Numbered from the stretch's first letter, positions 48,469-57,613 are shown. The stretch is 64,000 nucleotides of DNA from Xenorhabdus budapestensis (GCF_002632465.1 NZ_NIBS01000009.1:81238-145237); one strand, 5' to 3'. Made by a program: numbers and translations. The notes: generated by a model not told the origin, from the letters alone.

Positions 48469-49305
48469 TTATTGGAAATCAGAAAGAAAATCAGACAATA
48501 CCGGATTAAACCTGGCTGGTGCTTCCCAAAACGGTGCATGATCCACACCGACCAAACTAAATACTTGGTCTTGCCAAAGGTTTTGATAATTCAAATTTTC
48601 AACATATTCGGCATTGATGAAAGGATCACCTGCACCATTCACGATAGCCAAAGGTATTTTACTTGTTTCAGCCAATAACTTTTGATCTGTTGCCTGTGGG
48701 GAAGTAAAAGCTTCAAACATATATTGGCGTGACAACCCATCTGTTCTTGCTACTGCCTCAAGGATAAACGGCTCATGAGGAGCGTTAACGCCCACTGTTT
48801 GATAGGCATAATTCTTCACATCTTCTTCAGTGAAATCAACTTTCCCGGCAAGCCTCATATGCTCATTTTGACGAAAACCAAGTGCGACATTTTCTTTACC
48901 AGCAGCTACAGGGGGTGTACCACAAATCATCAGTCCAATCATTTTGGGGTACAGTGCCAGCATTTCCAGCCCGATATGTCCCCCTAATGACCAGCCCAAA
49001 ACAACCACTCTGTTAATTCCGAGCTTATCCAGTACTTCAATAACGGTGCGGGCATAACCTGGCATTGAATATGTCTGACGTGGATCACTGGCATTAGAAG
49101 ATGCACCATGTCCCGGTAAATCCAGAGCTAAAACCCGATAGTCCTTTTTAAAGTATTCTATCTGATGGCGAAATATCTCTTTACTACTTGAATTACCATG
49201 TATTAAAAGAACCGGGAGCCGATTACCGCCAGTATCTAATACTGAAATACGAGCATAACAGGTGGATATATCATAGTAGTGAATATTAGTGTGTGCAGCA
49301 GCCAT
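48469..49305 (-). CDS. Alpha/beta hydrolase
   Basis: This 278-residue alpha/beta-fold hydrolase has the oxyanion-hole motif LLIHGNSSSKE (about 33), the nucleophile elbow VLGWSLGGHIG (Ser about 104), an Asp in IVNGAGDPFI (about 225) and a catalytic His in VGVDHAPFWEAP (about 255). It has no signal peptide. The ATG follows AGGAG. It resembles epoxide hydrolase, haloperoxidase or lactonase-type enzymes; the substrate cannot be told. It is a single-gene unit between long AT-rich gaps. Confidence 0.85.
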   Translation of the reverse strand: MAAAHTNIHYYDISTCYARISVLDTGGNRLPVLLIHGNSSSKEIFRHQIEYFKKDYRVLALDLPGHGASSNASDPRQTYSMPGYARTVIEVLDKLGINRVVVLGWSLGGHIGLEMLALYPKMIGLMICGTPPVAAGKENVALGFRQNEHMRLAGKVDFTEEDVKNYAYQTVGVNAPHEPFILEAVARTDGLSRQYMFEAFTSPQATDQKLLAETSKIPLAIVNGAGDPFINAEYVENLNYQNLWQDQVFSLVGVDHAPFWEAPARFNPVLSDFLSDFQ

Positions 49306-49913
49306 GATTCTATCTCCTAATGAGTGAATAGCAGAGTAATTTTTCTGCTAAAATATACAGTAACTTATTGCATTTTATCTTGATACCTTATATGTCTTAC
49401 ATACTAGTGGCATGACAATACGGTATTTTTTGCCCCCTCTCAATTATTAACATTCACATACACCTGATTTTTTTCTCAATGATTCTTAAATGAATAATAA
49501 CTTTAGGAATTCATTATCATTATTTTTGAATTTGCCAGATTGATTCTTTCAATAACTTTCGGGTTCCAATATGAAATTTTTTTACTATGAAAAACATTAA
49601 TTAACTATGGAATTAATTATGTTGAACAAGGACATGATTCCGTTCAAATTTCTAAAAGAATAAGTGGATAAAACTATTAATTTTATGATTGTGACATCTA
49701 TCTCTGTTCTCTATATTTCAAATAACTTATTACCCATTAATAGCATCTAATGTTACCAAGCAGTACCTTGCTAAATGAAAAATATGCAAGTCAGTGCGTA
49801 TTTTAACGACAAATTACACAACATCTGGTCAATCAAACGGTCGTGTATTAAATAATCAACAAAGCAGCAACTTGAAAGATGAAGAGTATAGACTTAAAAA
49901 AATCATATTAATC
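49306..49913. other. Long AT-rich gap between hydrolase and cyanase genes
   Basis: About 600 bp without a supportable gene. It holds the promoter of the minus-strand hydrolase near 49320-49450 and a degenerate dispersed-repeat end at 49869-49892. No other structure was found. Confidence 0.5.
49869..49892. repeat. Degenerate end of the dispersed palindromic repeat
   Basis: AACTTGAAAGATGAAGAGTATA resembles the reverse complement of the left end of the full repeat at 37930 (CTTGAAAGACGACGGGTATA). It lacks a visible partner arm, so it looks like a decayed or solo end. Confidence 0.4.
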
Positions 49914-49948
49914 AATAAGCCAGCTTCATAAAATGATGCTGGCTTATT
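49914..49948 (-). terminator. Hairpin terminator of cynS
   Basis: An 11-bp perfect stem (AATAAGCCAGC / GCTGGCTTATT) has a 13-nt loop and begins about 15 nt after the cynS stop. On the minus strand a run of T follows after about ten bases. Confidence 0.65.
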
Positions 49949-49963
49949 TCTAAAAACTAATCA

Positions 49964-50434
49964 TCAAAACGGTTTCGTAGGTAAATATTTACCATCCAAA
50001 GTTATTACTGCTCGGCTTCCGCCTTCTGGATCTTCGACTTTCTTAATATCTAATCTAAAATCAATTGCGCTAATAACACCATCACCAAATTGTTCATGTA
50101 CTAATGCTTTTAATGTTGTTCCATATACTTGCAACATTTCATAGAAACGATAAATCGTTGGATCAGTTGGTACTCCAGTTGGAATTGAACCTCGCATAGG
50201 GACAGCCTGTAGAAGCTTTACCGCATCATCCGTAAGACCTAATTGTTCAACAACCTTCTTTGCTGCCTCTATAGGCAACGGATGTTGCCCAAGTAAAGCC
50301 GCCGTGACAAAAGCAACATTCATTCCTGTACCATTTGCAATTTCTTTCCATGAAAGATTTTTAGCAAGTTTAGCTGCAATAATACTTTCAGTCAGTTCCA
50401 AGCGAGATGTTTGAGTCGTTAATATTTGTAACAT
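49964..50434 (-). CDS. cynS: Cyanate hydratase (cyanase)
   Basis: This 156-residue enzyme has exactly the E. coli length. It converts cyanate and bicarbonate to ammonia and CO2 in a homodecamer. The N-terminal helical domain ([12 protein letters not shown]) is followed by the conserved catalytic domain [20 protein letters not shown], with Arg about 96 and Glu about 99, then FGDGVISAI with Ser about 122, and the invariant C-terminus [13 protein letters not shown]. No cynT carbonic anhydrase, cynX or cynR regulator is adjacent, so it stands alone. Confidence 0.97.
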   Translation of the reverse strand: MLQILTTQTSRLELTESIIAAKLAKNLSWKEIANGTGMNVAFVTAALLGQHPLPIEAAKKVVEQLGLTDDAVKLLQAVPMRGSIPTGVPTDPTIYRFYEMLQVYGTTLKALVHEQFGDGVISAIDFRLDIKKVEDPEGGSRAVITLDGKYLPTKPF

Positions 50435-50535
50435 GTTACTTTCCTGTGAGACAAATCTTGACGCTATAATGTAACTGCTTATTTATAATGTCTAAGTGTC
50501 ATTTTTTATGAATCTTATTAATTTTTTTGAATAGT

Positions 50536-50950
50536 TGGTGTTTATGTAGATAGCTTCACGAAAAACCGTTGGATTTTCGAAATAGACATTATTGTCCGGC
50601 TGGCTTTACCCGGATTTATCATCCCTTTTATTTTGGTATACAACCCCGCATTATTGATGCAAGGCAGTGACTTGAATGTGCTGTCCATTCTTTACATGAT
50701 AATGATGGCATTAATTGGTATTTATTCTCTCTCTATTGCAACCTCCAACTTCTGGATGATTAAGGTCCACTGGCTGGAAAGAGTTCTCTTCACTATTGCC
50801 GCTATTCTTTTAATCAAGCCGGACATATGGACAGATTTAGCGGGCAGAATGCCGATTGTGTTATCAGGTGGTATTCATCTCCTGCGCTATAAACATTACC
50901 GGACAGTATTACGGGACAATAGCAGCAAGCATGACCTTGGAGCCAATTGA
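50536..50950 (+). pseudogene. C-terminal remnant of a TRAP transporter fused permease
   Basis: The frame from 50536, just after a TGA, reads through LALPGFIIPFILVYNPALLM, then hydrophobic segments and WLERVLFTIAAILLIKPDIWTDLAG. This is the layout of the last membrane segments of TRAP (TAXI-type) 4TM/12TM fusion permeases, which normally exceed 600 residues. The upstream part is missing and no start with a ribosome site exists; a TTG at 50633 is a poor candidate. It ends 33 bp before lhgO, suggesting the intact gene once formed an operon with it. It is probably non-functional. Confidence 0.7.
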
Positions 50951-50983
50951 GAAAAAACAATTAATTAAAGAGGCAAAGTAAAA

Positions 50984-52174
50984 ATGTATGACGTTATTAT
51001 TATTGGTGCAGGATTAGTCGGGCTTGGTACTGCCAATGCCCTGCAAGAACATCATCCACGCTTACGCCTGCTGGTATTGGATAAAGAAAAGAATGTGGCT
51101 GCTCATCAGAGTGGTCATAACAGCAATGTTGTCCATTCTGGCATTTACTACACTCCCGGCAGTCTGAAAGCGCGTCTGGCGAAAAAAGGCAATCGAACGA
51201 TATATCAGTTTTGCCAAGAACATGGCTTATATTATGATCGCTGCGGCAAAATTATTGTTGCTACACAATTAAAAGAACTCCTTTTATTAGAAAATATTTA
51301 TCAACGAGGTTTACAAAACGATCTTAATGTCAGTCAGTTATCACAATCTGCTTTGAAAGAACGTGAGCCTTATGTCAATGGTCTTGAAGCAATTTTAGTG
51401 CCGGATACGGGGATCGTGAATTATCAGGAAATTGCAGCAAAACTGGCTGAGATCATACAAACAAGAGGCGGAGATATTCATTGTCAACAACAGGTAAAAG
51501 CTATCCGTGAACATAGTGATTATGTTGAAGTACAAACTCAACAACGCGGTTATCAGGCCAAATGGCTGGTGAACTGTGCCGGACTACACAGCGACAGGAT
51601 TGCTAGGCTGGCGGGCTATGATACTGGTATGAAGATTGTGCCATTCCGTGGTGAATATTATGTATTGGATAGTAGTAAAAACTATTTGGTCAATCACTTG
51701 ATTTACCCTGTTCCCAACCCTGATTTTCCGTTTTTAGGTGTTCATTTCACACGCATGTACAATGGTAAGCGGGATGTTGGCCCTAATGCAGTATTGGCAT
51801 TTAAGCGTGAAGGCTATCATAAAACAGATTTCAGTCTGCGGGATCTGACGGAAGTAGTGACTTACAAAGGATTCTGGAAAATTGCCACACGCTATTTCGA
51901 TGAAGGCCTGGCAGAAATACGTCGTTCATGTTCACGTCAGCTTTTTACTGATAATGCCCGTCAGCTCATTCCTGATTTACAGCCCGAAGATATCATACCG
52001 GGATCAACGGGTGTTCGTGCCCAGGCATTAACAGTCGATGGCAAACTGGTGGATGATTTTCACTTTGTGACCGGCCATCGCTCACTGCACGTTTGCAATG
52101 CCCCTTCACCAGCCGCTACAGCATCATTTGAAATTGGCAGAGAAATTGTAAAACAATATTTTGAAACAATTTAA
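50984..52174 (+). CDS. lhgO: L-2-hydroxyglutarate oxidase/dehydrogenase
   Basis: This 396-residue FAD-dependent oxidoreductase of the DAO family converts L-2-hydroxyglutarate to 2-oxoglutarate and passes electrons to the membrane quinone pool. The dinucleotide fold is MYDVIIIGAGLVGLGTANAL, followed by the family block HQSGHNSNVVHSGIYYTPGS (residues about 43-62), PFRGEYYVL mid-protein and the C-terminal VCNAPSPAATASFEIGREI. It is collinear with E. coli LhgO (YgaF). AGAGG precedes the ATG. The neighbouring permease remnant hints at former uptake of a hydroxy- or dicarboxylate. Confidence 0.93.
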   Translation: MYDVIIIGAGLVGLGTANALQEHHPRLRLLVLDKEKNVAAHQSGHNSNVVHSGIYYTPGSLKARLAKKGNRTIYQFCQEHGLYYDRCGKIIVATQLKELLLLENIYQRGLQNDLNVSQLSQSALKEREPYVNGLEAILVPDTGIVNYQEIAAKLAEIIQTRGGDIHCQQQVKAIREHSDYVEVQTQQRGYQAKWLVNCAGLHSDRIARLAGYDTGMKIVPFRGEYYVLDSSKNYLVNHLIYPVPNPDFPFLGVHFTRMYNGKRDVGPNAVLAFKREGYHKTDFSLRDLTEVVTYKGFWKIATRYFDEGLAEIRRSCSRQLFTDNARQLIPDLQPEDIIPGSTGVRAQALTVDGKLVDDFHFVTGHRSLHVCNAPSPAATASFEIGREIVKQYFETI

Positions 52175-52191
52175 GTGCTGGATTGCCCAGA

Positions 52192-52220
52192 AGTAAGCGC
52201 ACGGTAAACATGCGCTTACT
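52192..52220 (+). terminator. Hairpin after lhgO
   Basis: A 9-bp perfect stem (AGTAAGCGC / GCGCTTACT) with an 11-nt loop begins 18 nt after the stop. No T-run follows, so it may be Rho-assisted or merely a 3'-end structure. Confidence 0.45.
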
Positions 52221-52460
52221 GAAGTGTGAAGTGATCACAAAGCACCTAAAATAACTAAATTTGTTTTTTAGACATACCACTTTCACTAATGCTTATTAAA
52301 ATAATTTCTCTAAAAGGCTATTAAAGTAATAAATATTATAGAGATTAAATAAAATAAAACCTTGTCAAATAAAAACGCTCTCATTTATTAATTTTCATAC
52401 GTCCAAATTTAAACAAATATTTTTTAAAACCATGTCTCAATATAAGAGTTACCCACTACC

Positions 52461-52488
52461 TTGACACATAATTCCTTCTCCTTATTCT
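52461..52488 (+). promoter_or_regulatory. Candidate sigma-70 promoter of the crystallin-like gene
   Basis: TTGACA (52461-52466) and TATTCT (52483-52488) are spaced by 16 bp, about 40 bp upstream of the start codon, with AAGGAG at 52514-52519. The rest of the 52221-52529 gap is AT-rich and shows no gene. Confidence 0.45.
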
Positions 52489-52529
52489 AGTTTGACATTG
52501 TTGCAATAAACGTAAGGAGAATATCTATT

Positions 52530-53156
52530 ATGTCTAAAACTCAGCTCGCCAATGGGGCTATATTTTATACCCAAAAGGATTACACTGGTAGTTCTTATCA
52601 ATACCCAGAAAATAGTACGGAAGTAAATTTAATAGGCACTCCACTAAATGATAAGTTTCTTTCTGTCGAAGTTGGCCTGGAGTCAATAGTTTTTGCCTGG
52701 CGGCATGGCAGTGATAGTCAAGCAGGACAAATTTATCGCGAATGGGATACAAGTCAGGCTGATATTAGTGATATTCAAGGTTTGTCAAAGTTTATTGTAT
52801 CTCCGTCAAACCGTGATTTGCTGGCAATAAAATTGATTAACGAATCAGGAATAGATCAGGTATTTAGGGCAAATATCCAAACTTATACCATTCCTGATGC
52901 AGTAAACTGTTATTCAGATGGCGACTATGAAGTCGTTGGCCTGATACCAAAAGATGGGCAACTATATGTTACCTCCGTAGCTGTATTTAATGATCAGAAT
53001 ATCGTAGTAACTCATGGTGCTGTTTATTTTAAATATAATGGCACCGACCTTGATATTGTTGCTTATGATGAAACAAAACCACCCTATATGCGGTTTGAAA
53101 AAGTCAGCAGTTATCATTTTAATTTCTATTTAGAAGAATTTCCTCAAAATGAGTAA
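52530..53156 (+). CDS. Beta/gamma-crystallin-like protein
   Basis: This 208-residue protein has no signal peptide. Residues 9-58 read AIFYTQKDYTGSSYQY, then LNDKFLSVEVGLESIVFAWRH, matching the Greek-key beta/gamma-crystallin pattern (FYxxxxFxG-x-S/Y, then a second strand with SV and a Trp/Phe). The rest (about 90-208) is beta-rich, with a second weak repeat near DGQLYVTSVAVFNDQNIVV, and ends acidic (LEEFPQNE). It has its own likely promoter and a strong ribosome site, so it may be well expressed. Such folds occur in stress, calcium-binding and some toxin-related proteins; the role here is unknown. Confidence 0.65.
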   Translation: MSKTQLANGAIFYTQKDYTGSSYQYPENSTEVNLIGTPLNDKFLSVEVGLESIVFAWRHGSDSQAGQIYREWDTSQADISDIQGLSKFIVSPSNRDLLAIKLINESGIDQVFRANIQTYTIPDAVNCYSDGDYEVVGLIPKDGQLYVTSVAVFNDQNIVVTHGAVYFKYNGTDLDIVAYDETKPPYMRFEKVSSYHFNFYLEEFPQNE

Positions 53157-53193
53157 AATGAAAACAAATTTGTATAGTGGGGAATTTTAATAT

Positions 53194-53211
53194 AGCCCCT
53201 GAAAAGGGGCT
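53194..53211. terminator. Bidirectional hairpin between convergent genes
   Basis: A 6-bp G+C stem (AGCCCC / GGGGCT) with loop TGAAAA lies between the crystallin-like gene and the convergent HutD-family gene. The flanks are T/A-rich on both sides (TATTAATAA on plus, ATATTAAAATT on minus). Confidence 0.6.
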
Positions 53212-53277
53212 TATTAATAATGACTTCAGTTCAAATTAATATCGCCAAACTAGCCCTAATGATAAATTCATTAATAT

Positions 53278-53844
53278 TTACTCATTCGGATGTAAATCCA
53301 CCCACAACAACTGGCTGTCTGCAACTAACGGTTTAATCGCTCCTTCCCGTATATCTTCCGGCAACCACCATGCACCTTGCCCAAAAGCAAGCTGAACAGA
53401 ATTTGTGCCGGACATTTCCCAACGCCCTCTCAGAACATACAGCACCCCGCTGTGAGATGTCGGTAAACGACGTTCAGCAGTCACAACAGAAATTTCAGAA
53501 CCCCAGGAAGAACGGCGAGTCAGGATATTAAAGCATTGAACAGATCCATCCAACAGTTCAGCATGTCCCCGAATATCACCGGAAAAATGGAAGGGGATCA
53601 TTTTTTTCACCAACTCATGTTCCAGAAAACCCGGACTGGTTAAACGGATGCCTTTTCCCTTCAATAATACAATGGAGCGATCAATATCAGGAAATTGCCC
53701 CAGTGCCCCATTTTGATAAATAGATGTGAAGCAGACACGCCAAGCGAAATCATCAGCAACCGGCCAGCAAACAATATCCCTTACTTCTCCGATCCCTCCA
53801 GCCCATTGTTCTCTTGGTAACGTTGCATAATCGAAACATTTCAT
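53278..53844 (-). CDS. HutD/Ves-family cupin protein
   Basis: This 188-residue protein of the HutD/Ves family has a two-lobed cupin fold. Signatures are YATLPREQWAGGIGEVRDIVC at the N-terminus, DIDRSIVLLKGKGIRLT (about 55) and FHFSGDIRGHAELLDGSVQCFNILTRR (about 90-115). Family members accompany histidine catabolism or cold responses, but their biochemical role is unsettled. The ATG at 53844 is preferred over 53850 because the AGGGGGAG ribosome site is then seven bases away instead of one. It lies 126 bp downstream of the MocR-type regulator on the same strand. No hut genes are nearby. Confidence 0.85.
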   Translation of the reverse strand: MKCFDYATLPREQWAGGIGEVRDIVCWPVADDFAWRVCFTSIYQNGALGQFPDIDRSIVLLKGKGIRLTSPGFLEHELVKKMIPFHFSGDIRGHAELLDGSVQCFNILTRRSSWGSEISVVTAERRLPTSHSGVLYVLRGRWEMSGTNSVQLAFGQGAWWLPEDIREGAIKPLVADSQLLWVDLHPNE

Positions 53845-53970
53845 TCTCATGCTCCCCCTTTCACTACTCTTACTGTTCTACTTACACCTGAAGAGGCAAT
53901 AAACGTCCAATTGCAAACTTCGCAAATAATTTTTCCTGCCGCAACCGAGAAACAATTAAAATGTGATTAA

Positions 53971-55392
53971 TTACCCGTATTCCTTTAATAACATACGGCA
54001 CAAACTTCCCAATGTTTTCATGGCTGCCGCCTGAATTTCATTCCACGCAAACGAAGTGTTCAACCGGAAAGCGTGATCAAACTGAGAACTGGTGGAAAAC
54101 ATGCTACCGGGTGCAATGCTGATGCCTTTAGCCAGCGCCTGTTGATATAACCGATTAGCATTGAAAGGCGGTTCGAATTCCAGCCAGATAAAATAACCTC
54201 CACGAGTGCTGTTAACTTTGACCGACGGAGGGAAATATTCACTGACTGCCCGCAGCATCTGAATTTGCCTTTGCTCCAATTGACGCCGCAACCGCCTTAT
54301 ATGGTTATCATACCCTCCCTGAGTCAGGTATTCCGCAATCGCCAACTGTGTGGGGATACTGGCTGAAACGGTACTCATCATCTGCAATTGTTGGATCTTT
54401 ATCGCATGTTTTCCCGCAGCGACCCATCCGACGCGATACCCGGGAGCGAGACATTTTGAAAAGGATGCACAGTGCATGAAATTATTTTCCTTGTCCCATG
54501 CTTTGATTGGCATCGGCGGATCCTGATCAAAATAGAGTTCGCCATAAACATCATCTTCAATCAGGATAATGCCGCTTCGGTTCAGAATTTCAACTAACCG
54601 CTGTTTATTTTCTGTCGGCATACTGACACACAACGGATTCTGAAATCGGGACATCAGCCAGCAAGCTTTTATTTGATATTTACCAACAACTTCTTCCAGT
54701 ACATCCAAATCAATACCTGTTTTCGGATCTGTTTTTATAGCAATAGCTTTCAAACGTAAACGCTCTATGGCCTGTAATGCACCATAAAAAGCCGGTGACT
54801 CAATCACTACCCAATCTCCGGGGGAAGTCGCTGACTGTAAACTAAAACTCAACGATTCCATTGCGCCTGCTGTGATCACAATTTCATCAGGAGAAACATG
54901 GATACCTTGTGCGGCATAACGGCGGGATATGTTACGCCTCAATCGTTCATTTCCCGGTGGTAAATTAGCCAATGAACTGTGGGGAACAAAGCGACGAGCG
55001 ACTGAGGCCAGTGTTTTGGCTAACTTGGGTTCTACCAGCAAGGAAGGATCAGGAAATGCGGAACCAAAAGGAACGATTCGTGGATCTTTACCCGCTTGTA
55101 AGACATCAAAAATTGAGGCGCTAATCTCCACATTTTCACTCAGATTCAGTTTCTTTCCCCCTTTTGCCGCTGCAAACGGTTTTATCCGCGGGGCAACATA
55201 ATAGCCTGATTGCGGACGTGCCACGATCCAGCCCTGACTTTCTAATAATTGATAGGCTTGCAGCACCGTCATCAAACTTAATCCCGACGATTTCACCGAT
55301 TCCCGCAGTGATGGCAGCCTGTCCCCCACTTGCCAAATGTCATCCTCTATCTGTTGGCGGATCGTTACTGCCAATTGTTCGTAGCGCGTCAT
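53971..55392 (-). CDS. MocR-type regulator (GntR helix-turn-helix fused to aminotransferase-like domain)
   Basis: This 473-residue MocR/PdxR-type regulator has an N-terminal winged helix (YEQLAVTIRQQIEDDIWQVG, then DRLPSLRESVKSSGLSLMTV and YQLLESQGWI, residues about 3-70). A fold-type I aminotransferase-like domain follows (about 110-470), with VITAGAMESLSF, IIEDDVYGEL and the PLP Lys in MHCASFSKCLAPGYRVGW. The ATG at 55392 matches the family N-terminus; a longer frame to 55434 has no support. It lies downstream of the catabolic operon on the same strand and could regulate it or the HutD gene. Ligands of this family are usually PLP or amino-group compounds. Confidence 0.9.
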   Translation of the reverse strand: MTRYEQLAVTIRQQIEDDIWQVGDRLPSLRESVKSSGLSLMTVLQAYQLLESQGWIVARPQSGYYVAPRIKPFAAAKGGKKLNLSENVEISASIFDVLQAGKDPRIVPFGSAFPDPSLLVEPKLAKTLASVARRFVPHSSLANLPPGNERLRRNISRRYAAQGIHVSPDEIVITAGAMESLSFSLQSATSPGDWVVIESPAFYGALQAIERLRLKAIAIKTDPKTGIDLDVLEEVVGKYQIKACWLMSRFQNPLCVSMPTENKQRLVEILNRSGIILIEDDVYGELYFDQDPPMPIKAWDKENNFMHCASFSKCLAPGYRVGWVAAGKHAIKIQQLQMMSTVSASIPTQLAIAEYLTQGGYDNHIRRLRRQLEQRQIQMLRAVSEYFPPSVKVNSTRGGYFIWLEFEPPFNANRLYQQALAKGISIAPGSMFSTSSQFDHAFRLNTSFAWNEIQAAAMKTLGSLCRMLLKEYG

Positions 55393-55450
55393 ATGCAGGC
55401 CTTTGGTTAAACTGCTATCCCCCCATCTTTCCAATTACAGTTTTGTTGGC

Positions 55451-55511
55451 TGCATTCTGAAAACTATAGGGTATATATTCAGAGTATTAATAATCTTTCA
55501 CTATTATACCC
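55451..55511. repeat. Degenerate dispersed-repeat ends
   Basis: TGCATTCTGAAAACTATAGGGTATA (given here as two parts: TGCATTCTGAAA and ACTATAGGGTATA) at 55451-55475 resembles the right end of the full repeat at 37930-38037 (TGCAGCTTGAAA with CATTGGGTATA). A TATACCC end lies at 55505. They face outward to outward in the 241-bp gap between nitrilase and regulator genes. The gap holds nothing else I can name. Confidence 0.4.
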
Positions 55512-55633
55512 GAATCCCTACATTTTATTTGCCTGCACCTTCTCACTTCGCTGGCCAGTTTAAGACCCTGGTATCTATTCAAGATAACAGTGAACCGAAT
55601 CCCGGAGCGAATGTGCCTAGCCCAAGCTCTCAC

Positions 55634-56662
55634 TCATAAGCGATCATCTTGTGTGGGATTAGCCCAATCAGTACACAAATTAGAATCTGCCTGATCCGAT
55701 GAATCGGTAAACTGGATCGCATTCGTAGCACGACGATTCACTTTCAAATCGAAAATATCAAAACGGTTGTAATGCCCTGTTATGTCGTGCATCTGGCGGG
55801 GTTGAATACAACGGTTCAGATCAATTTCCGCATAGACAATTCCTTCTTTATCAATCAGGGGATGACCAATTACACGCCCATCCGGCCCGACAACTCCCGT
55901 AAACGCACTATTAGACCGTGCCAGCAATTGTTCAGCTTCGGGATGGCTGGCTGTCATAGCCTGTGCGATTTCCGCGGAAATAGTGGAACAGGAAACGAGG
56001 GTAAAAACCTTACCTTCAAAGCAATGCGCAGCCGCACGTAAACGGATCGCCTCAGCCATATCATAATCTGCTGGTGCAACAGGCAGGGAGATATAACTGG
56101 CAACATGTACCAGCTCTCCCTGAGATAACAAAGCAAAACGTGCCAACGGGTTGGTATTCTCACCACAGGCCAGCACCCCCAGTGGGCCAATACTCGTATC
56201 ATGCACTTTTAACGAAGAAGCATCACCATTCGCCCATGTCAGTTTTTCAGCCCATGTCGGGACCAGTTTACGATGGCGTCCCAAAATACGCCCGTCATCA
56301 GAAATAGTCACCAGTGTGTTATAGAGCGTTGCAATACCTGTGGGACTGCGTTCATTCACGCCAATCACAACATTGATATGATGACGAGCAGCAGCTTGAG
56401 CGATTTTATGGATCTCAGCCCCCGGCACTTCAATAGCAGATTTGCACAGTTTTTCAAACCACGGACTGCCCTGAACGGGCGTCATTACCCAGTTCCAATA
56501 GGGATAACCCGCAATAAATACTTCAGGAAAAGCCACCAGACTGGCGTCATTATCTGCCGCCTCATGGATAAGCTGGCAAACGAGATCAACTGTCGCTTCT
56601 GTATCCAGAAAGATCGGCGCAGCCTGTACCGTAGCTGCCTTGAATTTAGGAAGATTCAACAT
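55634..56662 (-). CDS. Nitrilase (carbon-nitrogen hydrolase)
   Basis: This 342-residue nitrilase hydrolyses a nitrile to the acid and ammonia. The catalytic triad is visible: Glu in VAFPEVFIAGYPYW (about 46), Lys in RHRKLVPTWAEKLTW (about 130) and Cys in GVLACGENTNPLARF (about 164). Length and the CGENTNPL box fit aliphatic/aryl-aceto nitrilases and cyanide-type enzymes, not amidases. The ATG follows CAGGAG. It is the last gene of the minus-strand catabolic operon, 39 bp after the FAH gene. An aryl- or indole-acetonitrile would suit an operon with an arylpyruvate oxidoreductase, but that is inference. Confidence 0.9.
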   Translation of the reverse strand: MLNLPKFKAATVQAAPIFLDTEATVDLVCQLIHEAADNDASLVAFPEVFIAGYPYWNWVMTPVQGSPWFEKLCKSAIEVPGAEIHKIAQAAARHHINVVIGVNERSPTGIATLYNTLVTISDDGRILGRHRKLVPTWAEKLTWANGDASSLKVHDTSIGPLGVLACGENTNPLARFALLSQGELVHVASYISLPVAPADYDMAEAIRLRAAAHCFEGKVFTLVSCSTISAEIAQAMTASHPEAEQLLARSNSAFTGVVGPDGRVIGHPLIDKEGIVYAEIDLNRCIQPRQMHDITGHYNRFDIFDLKVNRRATNAIQFTDSSDQADSNLCTDWANPTQDDRL

Positions 56663-56701
56663 ATCAGGCTCCTGTTTTCTTTATACCCGCTATATGAATA
56701 T

Positions 56702-57613
56702 TTACACAGCAATAACGGGGTGGCGCAAATCACCTATTTTCTCAAGATGTGCTTCAATGACATCCCCCGGCCATAGCCATTCCTGCGGATCACGTCCCGC
56801 CCCGACACCTGATGGCGTTCCTGTAGCGATGATATCTCCCGGCTCCAGTGTAATACCCTTACTGATATCTGCGATCAAAGCATTAACTTTGAATAACATA
56901 TGATGAGTATTGGAATCCTGTTTAGTCACTCCATTAACTTTCAGACTCAAAGCAAGATTATGCGGGTCGGGAATGTCATCAGCAGTGACAATGCAAGGGC
57001 CGAAAGGTGCATAGGTATCCTGACCTTTAGAGTAGATCCACTGCCCGGCACGGCGACAGTCACGGGCACTCATGTCGATAATCAAACTATAACCAAAAAC
57101 ATATTTCAGTGCGTCAGACTCCGGTACACCCTTCGCACGCTGCCCGATAATCACGGCTAACTCCACTTCCCAATCCAATTGCCGGGTGATTTCATGATTG
57201 TGTTCAATCGCATCTCCCGGACCAATGATTGTGGTTGGTGGCTTAGAAAAAATAATCGGCTCTTTTGGCAGATCTTTTGCCGTATCGAGAGACAGACTGG
57301 ATTCCTCAACATGTTCAACATAATTCAGCCCAATGCCGAAAATGTTTTTGCGCGGGCGGGGAATAGGAGCCAGAATTTCTACATTCTCCAATGGCCGGGC
57401 CACGCCGATTGGCCATAGACCTTCAAACGAATTTAACAATATGGTTGTACTGTTTACGGCCAATGGTCCCAATTCGATAAAGTCCAGCATGTTATCCGGT
57501 AAGACACTTCCGGCATGGGCAGCCAATTTTGCCAAATCCACCACATGATTATTTATAATCGCCCCCAACCGTGCAGCAGCGGTTATTTCGGTACGATAAG
57601 TGATTAAACGCAT
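56702..57613 (-). CDS. Fumarylacetoacetate hydrolase-family protein (acylpyruvate hydrolase)
   Basis: This 303-residue FAH-family hydrolase probably cleaves fumarylpyruvate or maleylpyruvate from gentisate breakdown. The metal ligands sit in the usual places: GIGLNYVEHVEE (about 92), DWEVELAVIIGQRAKGV (about 146) and an Asp in SLIIDMSARDCRRAG (about 178). The C-terminal motif ITLEPGDIIATGTPSGVG (about 255) is complete. It follows the dioxygenase gene by two bases and has AGGAG before its ATG. Position and family agree with the hydrolase step of a gentisate route. Confidence 0.9.
   Translation of the reverse strand: MRLITYRTEITAAARLGAIINNHVVDLAKLAAHAGSVLPDNMLDFIELGPLAVNSTTILLNSFEGLWPIGVARPLENVEILAPIPRPRKNIFGIGLNYVEHVEESSLSLDTAKDLPKEPIIFSKPPTTIIGPGDAIEHNHEITRQLDWEVELAVIIGQRAKGVPESDALKYVFGYSLIIDMSARDCRRAGQWIYSKGQDTYAPFGPCIVTADDIPDPHNLALSLKVNGVTKQDSNTHHMLFKVNALIADISKGITLEPGDIIATGTPSGVGAGRDPQEWLWPGDVIEAHLEKIGDLRHPVIAV

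Noticed and set aside
50633-50950. Stand-alone 105-residue membrane protein
   Set aside because: The TTG start has no ribosome site and homologous sequence continues upstream in frame to a stop, so it is better described as a permease remnant.
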